This document shows positions 56,933 to 64,000 of a stretch of DNA of 64,000 nucleotides, piece after piece. Location of the stretch: positions 1 through 64,000 of the forward strand of contig JASSUG010000004.1 of assembly GCA_031963465.1 (NCBI GenBank). Direction: 5' to 3'. The notes under the pieces were generated by a model. The model did no database searches. It was given only the letters and a program-made list of their open reading frames with translations, and was not told the DNA's origin. Within the stretch, counting starts at the first letter, position 1. Each line of letters starts with the position of its first letter. The DNA is from Mycoavidus cysteinexigens_B. GTDB taxonomy: Bacteria; Pseudomonadota; Gammaproteobacteria; Burkholderiales; Burkholderiaceae. The position numbers were made by a program, and so were the translations under genes.

Positions 56933-57071
56933 CAAAATAATTTCATATCCATTTTAATTTCATATCCATTTCCAATTGATTAATGGAAACCATTTTCTGT
57001 CCGTGAGAGGGGGGCAACTTCAGTCCGCCCTTGTCACCATTTTGCTGCATGGCGCGTAGCTGTTCTTCACG

Positions 57072-57671
57072 ATGGAATCTTTCCACATGAATCGCGACAC
57101 TGCAGCGAATGTACCGCTTGTTTGCATGATTGGCCATTCCAATCGACCGCTGGATACGTTCCTCGATCTGCTGCGAAGCAATGAGATCACCCACGTACTC
57201 GATGTTAGAACCGTGCCGCGATCACGCCACAATCCTCAATTCAATCAAGACGCATTGTCAGCGTCGTTAGGTGCGGTTCACATTGCTTACACCCATGTTC
57301 CAGGTCTGGGCGGCTTGCGTCATGCGCGAGCCGATTCTCCCAATGCTGGCTGGCACAATCTCTCGTTTCGGGGCTATGCCGACTATATGCAATCGCCAGA
57401 GTTCGCCGATAACGTTCAATGGGTCGCGGACTTGGCCCGTGCCGAACGTTGTGCCTTGATGTGCGCCGAAGCGGTTCCCTGGCGCTGTCATCGCTCGATG
57501 ATCGGCGACGCGCTTCTTGTTCGCGGCATTCGCGTTGAAGATATTATTGGACCGAAGGGGCGCAAGCCACACGTTCTAACCGCGTTCGCCCACGTTGAGG
57601 GAACGCAAGTTACCTATCCGCCGCCGTCCCCGGACGATACGGAGGCCGCTGCCTTGGAAGGCGAACCTTAG
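57072..57671 (+). CDS. DUF488 family protein
   Basis: 199 aa from 57072; an ATG five codons in is equally possible because neither has a strong ribosome-binding site. It shows the DUF488 pattern: MIGHSNRPLDTFLDLL near the start, LDVRTVPRSRHNPQFN, the GLGGLR loop, FRGYADYM, and the Cys-containing CAEAVPWRCHRSMIGDAL. The fold is thought to be small and globular, and the biochemical role is unknown. The gene is G+C-rich and lies in the same orientation as the uracil-DNA-glycosylase-family gene 87 bp downstream. Confidence 0.85.
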   Translation: MESFHMNRDTAANVPLVCMIGHSNRPLDTFLDLLRSNEITHVLDVRTVPRSRHNPQFNQDALSASLGAVHIAYTHVPGLGGLRHARADSPNAGWHNLSFRGYADYMQSPEFADNVQWVADLARAERCALMCAEAVPWRCHRSMIGDALLVRGIRVEDIIGPKGRKPHVLTAFAHVEGTQVTYPPPSPDDTEAAALEGEP

Positions 57672-57758
57672 TCCGAGATGAGCTATGACCCATAAATTTA
57701 AGATCGGCGATTTCTCTTGGGCAGGAAGACGAAGACAGGACACTGAGGTGCGGACAGT

Positions 57759-58385
57759 ATGCATAAAGCGGAATATCCTACCCTTGGAGGATTGTTGACT
57801 GCGGTGCGCCACTGCCGGGCTTGCGCGCCGCATTTGCCGCTTGGCCCGCGTCCGGTACTGCAAGCTGGTGGTGCGGCGCGCATCCTCATCGTCGGTCAGG
57901 CGCCCGGCGCACACGTGCATGCGTCAGGGATACCGTGGGACGATCCGAGCGGGGAGCGGCTGCGCACGTGGATGGGGATAGACGCAGCCAGGTTTTATGA
58001 CGCGTCGCAAATTGCGATCATCCCGATGGGATATTGCTACCCTGGACGGGGCAACGGCGGCGACCTGCCACCGCGCCGCGAGTGCGCGACGTTATGGCTC
58101 GATCATTTGCTGGCCAAGCTGCCGCAGATTGAATTGACTCTCTTAATCGGACTGCATGCGCAACGTCACTTTCTGCGTAGCCGGCGCAAACTCTCACTGA
58201 CCGAAACCGTCAAGGCGTGGCGCGAGTTTGCTCCTAAATATCTGCCGTTGCCACACCCTTCGGCGCGCAACACTCCTTGGTTCCATCGTAATCCCTGGTT
58301 CGAACATGAGCTCTTGCCAATGCTGCGCGAACGAATCACGTCGCTCTTAGCCTTACACGTAAAATCATCACGGAGGTGTACATGA
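57759..58385 (+). CDS. Uracil-DNA glycosylase family protein
   Basis: 208 aa. Family motifs: LIVGQAPGAHVHASGIPWDD (motif 1, GQ-PG) with SGERLRTWMGI, IAIIPMGYCYPGRG in the middle, and PHPSARN (motif 3) near residue 167. Conserved Cys residues flank the start (CRACAPH). Members of this superfamily remove uracil from DNA or have unassigned substrates; the exact subgroup is not clear. Its stop overlaps the ATG of the decayed sdhC (ATGA), so the final residues may derive from a rearranged junction. Confidence 0.85.
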   Translation: MHKAEYPTLGGLLTAVRHCRACAPHLPLGPRPVLQAGGAARILIVGQAPGAHVHASGIPWDDPSGERLRTWMGIDAARFYDASQIAIIPMGYCYPGRGNGGDLPPRRECATLWLDHLLAKLPQIELTLLIGLHAQRHFLRSRRKLSLTETVKAWREFAPKYLPLPHPSARNTPWFHRNPWFEHELLPMLRERITSLLALHVKSSRRCT

Positions 58386-58620
58386 GAAGACCCGTATTTC
58401 TCAACCTGACTCAGATTCAAATGCCGGTTGGCGCCGTGACGTCGATCACCCATCGGATCACCGGTATTTTACTGGCGATCGGCATCCCGTTTGGCATCTA
58501 TCTGCTCGATTTATCGCTGCAAGGCCCATAATCCTATGCATGGGTAATCGAGCTGCTCGAGCATGCAGCTTTAAGGTGGTTGCGCTCGTGTTCATCTGGA
58601 CCCTGGCTTCATTGGATTAA
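58382..58620 (+). pseudogene. sdhC: Decayed sdhC (succinate dehydrogenase cytochrome b subunit)
   Basis: With GGAGGTG upstream, the frame reads MRRPVFLNLTQIQMPVGAV, then TSITHRITGILLAIG, matching the start and first membrane helix of SdhC including the SI-x-HR-x-(S/T)G motif. An in-frame TAA follows at 58529. The sequence continues recognisably (WVIELLEHAAL, then in another frame KVVALVFIWTLASLD). It is therefore interrupted by a stop and a frameshift. No sdhD, sdhA or sdhB follows. Confidence 0.65.
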
Positions 58621-58735
58621 GCAGTTGACCACTGAACCAGAAGCACAAGCAGACGAGCCCATTAAGCTTCGAGAGCTTTAAAATCAAGGGCTCTGACGCA
58701 TAAACGTACTTTAATTTCCCTTTCGTCAAATCCCC

Positions 58736-59630
58736 CTCTTAAGAAACAAATTTAAGTGCTTGATAAATAAGAATTATTTTTCGTCTATTTCGGAATCGTA
58801 AAAATAAATTGAAGCTATTTTGTTTCTTCCGAACGCCTGGCGTCCGGCTGGCCGCCTACTATGCTCTTAAGAAACAAATTTAAGTGCTTGATAAATAAGA
58901 ATTATTTTTCGTCTATTTCGGAATCGTAAAAATAAATTGAAGCTATTTTGTTTCTTCCGAACGCCTGGCGTCCGGCTGGCCGCCTACTATGCTCTTAAGA
59001 AACAAATTTAAGTGCTTGATAAATAAGAATTATTTTTCGTCTATTTCGGAATCGTAAAAATAAATTGAAGCTATTTTGTTTCTTCCGAACGCCTGGCGTC
59101 CGGCTGGCCGCCTACTATGCTCTTAAGAAACAAATTTAAGTGCTTGATAAATAAGAATTATTTTTCGTCTATTTCGGAATCGTAAAAATAAATTGAAGCT
59201 ATTTTGTTTCTTCCGAACGCCTGGCGTCCGGCTGGCCGCCTACTATGCTCTTAAGAAACAAATTTAAGTGCTTGATAAATAAGAATTATTTTTCGTCTAT
59301 TTCGGAATCGTAAAAATAAATTGAAGCTATTTTGTTTCTTCCGAACGCCTGGCGTCCGGCTGGCCGCCTACTATGCTCTTAAGAAACAAATTTAAGTGCT
59401 TGATAAATAAGAATTATTTTTCGTCTATTTCGGAATCGTAAAAATAAATTGAAGCTATTTTGTTTCTTCCGAACGCCTGGCGTCCGGCTGGCCGCCTACT
59501 ATGCTTTCAATAAACAAATTTAAGTTGTTGATAAATAAGGATTATTTTTCGTCTATTTCGGAATCGAAAAATAAATTGAGGCTATTTTGTTTTTTCAACA
59601 CGCCTTGCGGCCGATAGGCCGATTACTGCG
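58736..59630. repeat. Tandem array: six identical 128-bp units plus one diverged unit
   Basis: Units begin at 58736, 58864, 58992, 59120, 59248, 59376 (identical) and 59504 (diverged). In unit 1, AAGAAACAAA (58741-58750) and TTTGTTTCTT (58819-58828) are perfect inverted arms. Inside them AATTATTTTT (58772-58781) faces AAAAATAAATT (58800-58810), so each unit can fold into a long A+T-rich hairpin. The remaining 40 bp is G+C-rich (CGCCTGGCGTCCGGCTGGCC). No coding frame runs through it. It ends about 210 bp before the polyketide synthase gene. Confidence 0.95.
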
Positions 59631-59755
59631 CTTATAAATCAATGACTTAAAATTCTGTTTATTGAAAGCGAGGGTAGTGGAATGTAGGATTAGAGCCCAT
59701 TGTCAATAGGATAAAGAAAAAAAGATAGTATATTGGCGAACACCCGAGGCTCCTA

Positions 59756-59848
59756 ATGCTCAGAAACGACGGCGATGAAGGGGTTATACACTTTTTAGTG
59801 GGTGACTCTTTATTCGTCTTAACGATGAAGAGAGAAGCATTATGCTAG
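59756..59848 (+). CDS. Possible 30-aa leader peptide overlapping the polyketide synthase start
   Basis: ATG 59756 to TAG 59846-59848 encodes MLRNDGDEGVIHFLVGDSLF and ten more residues. Its stop overlaps the ATG of the polyketide synthase (59842), which would suit translational coupling. No independent support. Confidence 0.25.
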   Translation: MLRNDGDEGVIHFLVGDSLFVLTMKREALC

Positions 59849-62800
59849 ACGTTATCAATGGATTTGCCAACGGATGGGTGGCCACACCTGTCATTAGTTC
59901 ATTTGCGCGGCATGGAGTTTTCGAGGCGCTATCAGGACGGCCAATGACGCTTAAGAAACTGGCGTCACGCTGTCGCGGCAATGTGGGACACTTGCGTGTC
60001 GCACTTCGGCTCTTATATGAATTGGGTTGGATAGAACGGATTGAGCCGGATCAGTATGAGGCAGCTAAAGGCGCCGCTCTCGCGCAACAGTTGCCGAGCG
60101 ATTTGGCTGATTTGATCCATTTGTCGATGACGGATGCGTTGCAGGCTGAACAGCCCGAGCGCTTGCTGCGCTGGCTAGAGCGTTGCGGCGCGGACTGGGC
60201 TGGCGCTGATCCTGCCGTAGTGAGGGTGTTGGACGGTGCTTTGTTGGCGCCGCTGCTAGCCAAGCTGGCGACGCTAGGCAACAACGTGCTCGAACAGGCT
60301 CAGCCAAACGAAATATCAATCGCTGCGTTACAAGCCGTTCAGAACCTGTTCGTTCAACGTGGCTGGGGGCAAGTCGGGGCGGCTGGTTTTCGGCTGACAC
60401 CAAGCGGCCAAGCGTTGCTGGCGAGCAGCGGGGCCTTGGGTGTAGTGGTGTCCTATGTGACGATGTTTCGTGGCATCGATGACCTATTATTTGGCAAGGC
60501 GGAAGGGGTATTCGACGCGGATGAGCAGGGGCATGAATCGCATATAGACCGCACCTTGAATGTCACGGCCAGCGGCGTGCAGCATCAAAGTCACTTTGCC
60601 GAATTGGATACCCTTATTTTGCGTATCTTTGATCAATCTCCTCTAGACAATCAACCGCGCTATATCGCAGATATGGGATGCGGAGATGGGAGTTTACTGC
60701 GCCGCATCTACGAGCTCGTCAAAACACGATCGGCCAGGGGCCAGGCTCTGACAGACTATCCGCTCACGCTGATCGGAGCGGACTACAATGTGCTGGCGCT
60801 CGAAGCCACAGGAAAAACCTTGGCGGGTTTGCCGCACGTGCTGGTGCGCGCGGATATCGCAGACCCGCAGCAGCTGATAGCTGATTTAGCTGCTGCAGGT
60901 ATTACGGACCCAGAAAACATTTTGCATGTGCGTTCGTTTTTGGACCATGATCGTCCTTTCTTGCCAGTTGAGGATCAGAGAGCGGCTCGGCGGCGGGAGG
61001 GGATGGACGGTACGGGCGTGTATGTTGAGCGTGATGGTAGTGAGATTAAGGTAACCTATGCCGTGCAGGGGTTAGTGGAGCATCTGCGCCGTTGGCGTCA
61101 AGTCATTTCCCGCTTTGGATTGCTTGTATTGGAGGTGCATTGTTTGCCGCCAGCCACAGTCAAGCGCTTGGGAGATCTGACGGAAAGCGCACATTTTGAT
61201 GCCTATCATGCCTTCTCTGGCCAGCAACTGGTTGAAGCGCCGCTTTTTTTAGCAGCCGCAGCAGAGGCGGGACTTTTTCCGGAAGAGGGCATGTCCCAGG
61301 CGATCCCTAAGCAGATGGACTTTACCCGTATTTCTCTGCATCGCTTGGTGCCTCAGCCTTATACGGTCCGGCATCCAGCCCGCTCCGATCTATGCCGGCT
61401 TAAGCAGCTCGACCGAATCTGCCAGCCGCAAGCGCTCCATACGCCTACAGCGGAAATAAAGCGGCGGGTGTGCGATCTTGCCCAAGAGCAATGGGTGTTG
61501 GAGTTCGGCGGACAGATTGTGGCCGCTTTATATACACAGCGCATCGAGTCTCTCGAAGCGCTGCGTGCTAGCTGCTACCAGGATATGGCACGCTTACACC
61601 AGCCCCAGGGTCGTTGTGTACAGTTGTTGGGATTGTTTGTTGCGCCTGAGATGCAGGGGCGGGGGTTCAGTGATGCACTGATCGGCTTGATTCTGGCCTA
61701 TAGCGCCACGCTGGATGGGGTGAGCGCTGTCGTTGGCGTCACGCGCTGCGCCAACTTTAGCCGGCGCCAACCAGCATGTAGCCTCGATGACTATATCCAG
61801 TCACGCAACGAACGAGGCCAATTAATAGACCCGATGTTGCATTTCCATACTTCGCATGGGGCGGCACTGCGCGAAGTGCTACGGAGATTCCGGCCAGAGG
61901 ATACTGACAACGACGGCGCTGGGATCTTAATCGAATATTCGTTGCGTTCTGGGGGCATGGCTGTGGCTGAGACTGCAGTTACGACTGCAGTTACATTAGC
62001 CCTACCCGAGCTCGCCACGCGGGCAGTTGATCAGATCGAGTCAGCCGTATCTAGCACGGTGCTGCAGGTGCTAGGCAGTCAACGGGCTGCAGCCTATGGC
62101 GCTCAGGTACCGTTGATGGAAATGGGGCTGAGTTCGCTCGAATTGCTTGAATTACGCATGCTGCTGGGTACCTGCTTGGGAGACTCATTGCCCTCGACGT
62201 TCTTATTTAGCTATGGAACACCCGAGGCGATTATGGGGTATTTTATGGCGCGGACAAATGCGCCCCCAGCATCGCCAACAACCAGCACTGCTACCTCAAT
62301 TTCAACTCCAGTCTCAACTCCAGTCTCAATTCCAGTCTCAAGCAGAGCTGTGTCTACTTCGCAGGGTCACGCCTCACGGCCGGGATCGGGCCCGTCTGAT
62401 GAAGCCATCGCGCTCATCGGTATGGCTTGCCGCCTGCCTGGTGGCATTAATACGCCAGCCCAGTTGTGGCAAAAATTGCTGGCAGCCCATGACCTTGTTG
62501 GGCAGCTACCCGCTAGCCGGCAGGCGCTGTGGTGGGGGCAAAACGAATTATGTCGTTGGCCTGGAGGATTCCTTAGTGAGGTGGCTCACTTCGATGCGGA
62601 GTTCTTCCGCATTTCCCCGCTCGAGGCAGAATTATTGGATCCGCAGCAACGATGTTTGTTAGAGGTGGCTTGGGAAGCACTGGAAGCCGCTGCAATTGCG
62701 CCGGCAGCGCTACGTGGCACGCGTAGCGGAATTTTCGTGGGGATGATGGCGGGTGACTATGAAGGGCTGATTGCCCAACATGGGGGTGAGGCTGATCTTA

Positions 62801-64000
62801 ATGCGTACTTTGCCACTGGCAACGCGTGTTCGGTGGCAGCAGGTCGGCTGTCGTATTTTTTCGATTGGCAGGGTCCTGCACTCAGTATCGATACAGCGTG
62901 TAGTTCATCTCTGGTGGCGGTACATACAGCGTATCGCAGCCTGTTGAACCGGGAGTGCAACCTGGCTTTGGCCGCAGGCGTGAATTTGTTGCTTGATGAA
63001 AAGCGTTTCCTGGCGTATGAACACGCGGGCATGCTCTCGCCTTATGGGCGTTGCCGGACGTTTGATGCAGCTGCTGATGGCTATGTGCGAGGCGAAGGCT
63101 GTGCGGCAGTGATTCTAAAGCGGTTGTCAGATGCGCAAGCCGATGGCGATCCGATTATAGCGGTGATTCGGGGCAGCGCGATTAATCAGGATGGCAGCAG
63201 CAGCGGCTTGACCACCCCGAACCAGTTGGCGCAACAAGCAGTAATTGAAGCCGCGCTGACCCAGGCGAAAGTCGCGCCGCACGAGATTGGCTATTTGGAG
63301 GCGCATGGTACTGGCACCAAGCTAGGCGATCCGATCGAGGTGATGGCCGCGGCTCAAGTACTTGGGGTGGGACGGTCCGCTGATCAGCCTCTTTTACTCG
63401 GCTCGCTGAAGAGTGCAATTGGCCATTTAGAAGCGGCTGCCGGCATTGCTGGACTGATCAAAACGGTGTTATCGATACAGCACGGGGTGCTGCCAGCGCA
63501 ACTGCATTTTGAGACGCCAAACCCCCATATTCCTTGGGAAAATTTGCCGGTGCGCGTGGTGACGCAACCCCAGGCCTGGCCAGCGGGGCATAAACGGGCG
63601 GGGATTAGTTCATTTGGCTTTAGCGGCACGAATGCGCATCTCATCGTTGAAGAGTATGTGGCGCCGCACAGAGCGCCGACGGTAGTCAGCGGGCCGGTGG
63701 TGGTGGTGCTGTCGGCCAAGAGTGAGAAGCAGTTACAAGATCAGGCGCAGCAGTTATTAGCCTATCTGCAGCGTCAGGATGAAGTGAATTTAGCAGACTT
63801 GGCGTACACGCTCCAAGTGGGACGCGAGGCGCTGAGAGTGAGATTAGCGCTAGTCGTGGATGCCGTGGACAGTTTGCAGGAACGGCTGTCGCACTACGTG
63901 CGAGGCGAAGTCAAGCAGGAGCATGTCTATTACGGCGAAGTCAAGCAGGAACACATCTACCACGGCAAGGTCAAGCGTGAGCAAGCCATCTTGGCAGTCC
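59842..64000 (+). CDS. Polyketide synthase, MT-GNAT-ACP loading module and KS (3' end outside the window)
   Basis: Open from ATG 59842 to the window end (1386 codons). Residues about 1-100 are a winged-helix-like lid (NGFANGWVATPVISSFARHG). A SAM-dependent methyltransferase follows (DMGCGDG, 277-283), then a GNAT domain (VAPEMQGRGF; Q605-x-x-G608 acetyl-CoA loop) and an ACP with EMGLSSLELLE (S765 for phosphopantetheine). After a Ser/Thr/Pro linker comes a KS from about 854, with the full triad C1020 (DTACSSSL), H1155 (HGTGT) and H1195 (AIGHLEAAAG). The post-KS linker (VLSAKSEKQLQDQAQQLLAY, DLAYTLQVGREAL) is typical of trans-AT systems, with no AT in sight before the end. MT-GNAT-ACP starters are known from AprA, GphF and SxtA. 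It would start assembly of a hybrid metabolite from a methylated or decarboxylated acyl unit. Confidence 0.92.
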   Translation, partial: MLDVINGFANGWVATPVISSFARHGVFEALSGRPMTLKKLASRCRGNVGHLRVALRLLYELGWIERIEPDQYEAAKGAALAQQLPSDLADLIHLSMTDALQAEQPERLLRWLERCGADWAGADPAVVRVLDGALLAPLLAKLATLGNNVLEQAQPNEISIAALQAVQNLFVQRGWGQVGAAGFRLTPSGQALLASSGALGVVVSYVTMFRGIDDLLFGKAEGVFDADEQGHESHIDRTLNVTASGVQHQSHFAELDTLILRIFDQSPLDNQPRYIADMGCGDGSLLRRIYELVKTRSARGQALTDYPLTLIGADYNVLALEATGKTLAGLPHVLVRADIADPQQLIADLAAAGITDPENILHVRSFLDHDRPFLPVEDQRAARRREGMDGTGVYVERDGSEIKVTYAVQGLVEHLRRWRQVISRFGLLVLEVHCLPPATVKRLGDLTESAHFDAYHAFSGQQLVEAPLFLAAAAEAGLFPEEGMSQAIPKQMDFTRISLHRLVPQPYTVRHPARSDLCRLKQLDRICQPQALHTPTAEIKRRVCDLAQEQWVLEFGGQIVAALYTQRIESLEALRASCYQDMARLHQPQGRCVQLLGLFVAPEMQGRGFSDALIGLILAYSATLDGVSAVVGVTRCANFSRRQPACSLDDYIQSRNERGQLIDPMLHFHTSHGAALREVLRRFRPEDTDNDGAGILIEYSLRSGGMAVAETAVTTAVTLALPELATRAVDQIESAVSSTVLQVLGSQRAAAYGAQVPLMEMGLSSLELLELRMLLGTCLGDSLPSTFLFSYGTPEAIMGYFMARTNAPPASPTTSTATSISTPVSTPVSIPVSSRAVSTSQGHASRPGSGPSDEAIALIGMACRLPGGINTPAQLWQKLLAAHDLVGQLPASRQALWWGQNELCRWPGGFLSEVAHFDAEFFRISPLEAELLDPQQRCLLEVAWEALEAAAIAPAALRGTRSGIFVGMMAGDYEGLIAQHGGEADLNAYFATGNACSVAAGRLSYFFDWQGPALSIDTACSSSLVAVHTAYRSLLNRECNLALAAGVNLLLDEKRFLAYEHAGMLSPYGRCRTFDAAADGYVRGEGCAAVILKRLSDAQADGDPIIAVIRGSAINQDGSSSGLTTPNQLAQQAVIEAALTQAKVAPHEIGYLEAHGTGTKLGDPIEVMAAAQVLGVGRSADQPLLLGSLKSAIGHLEAAAGIAGLIKTVLSIQHGVLPAQLHFETPNPHIPWENLPVRVVTQPQAWPAGHKRAGISSFGFSGTNAHLIVEEYVAPHRAPTVVSGPVVVVLSAKSEKQLQDQAQQLLAYLQRQDEVNLADLAYTLQVGREALRVRLALVVDAVDSLQERLSHYVRGEVKQEHVYYGEVKQEHIYHGKVKREQAILAV
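63904..63992 (+). repeat. 30-bp in-frame repeat in the polyketide synthase linker
   Basis: About three copies of a 30-bp unit starting GGCGAAGTCAAGCAGGA encode GEVKQEHVYY, GEVKQEHIYH and GKVKREQ. It lies just after the KS in the linker region. Confidence 0.8.

Noticed and set aside
58736..59630. CRISPR array.
   Set aside because: The whole 128-bp unit is repeated without variable spacers and no cas genes are near; it is a simple tandem array with hairpins.
1..64000. tRNA or rRNA genes.
   Set aside because: None were recognised by eye on either strand; a covariance-model scan was not possible here.

Overview
The window looks like an accessory, transposon-rich region of a Burkholderiales-type genome. 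G+C-rich 'chromosomal' genes (preT/preA, the DUF488 gene, a uracil-DNA-glycosylase-family gene) sit among lower-G+C islands of eukaryote-like repeat proteins, insertion sequences, group II introns, an insecticidal Tc-toxin locus and the start of a trans-AT-like polyketide synthase. This mix recalls Burkholderiaceae-related endosymbionts of fungi (Mycoavidus/Glomeribacter type). That placement is inferred from gene content, not from a marker gene.

Region 1 (1-21.7 kb) holds four long WD40 proteins of one modular family. The first joins a TPR-like region, a NACHT NTPase, pentapeptide-like repeats and 16 WD40 units. The other three replace the NACHT part with a short N-terminal segment resembling an F-box, followed by a helical region, pentapeptide-like repeats and 14 WD40 units. 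All four end in a similar tail. The fourth is split by an IS66-type element with an exact 8-bp target duplication, and removing it restores the frame. Among these genes lie an AbiE-type (type IV) toxin-antitoxin pair, preTA for NAD-dependent pyrimidine reduction, and IS and intron remnants.

Region 2 (21.7-36 kb) is mostly mobile DNA. It has a Tn3-type transposase fragment, an AlbA_2/Schlafen-type ATP-binding protein, an IS4 relic, a SEC-C protein, a truncated DUF6155-like gene, a serine resolvase and three consecutive minus-strand group II introns. The second intron's RT-HNH protein is frameshifted in a homopolymer. The third is interrupted inside its RT gene by a large-serine-recombinase element.

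Region 3 (36-56 kb) is a Tc toxin locus: a fused TcB-TcC protein (2607 aa) with a coiled coil and a SleB-like C-terminal payload, then a TcA subunit split into two ORFs (2668 and 1270 aa). A 55-bp sequence present in inverted orientation at 22.2 and 56.1 kb brackets regions 2 and 3.

Region 4 (56-64 kb) has a VapBC pair, a resolvase scrap, a DUF488 protein, a uracil-DNA-glycosylase-family protein and a decayed sdhC. It continues with an array of six identical 128-bp hairpin-forming repeats plus a diverged seventh, and then a polyketide synthase that runs off the window. The synthase starts with a methyltransferase-GNAT-ACP loading module followed by a complete KS.
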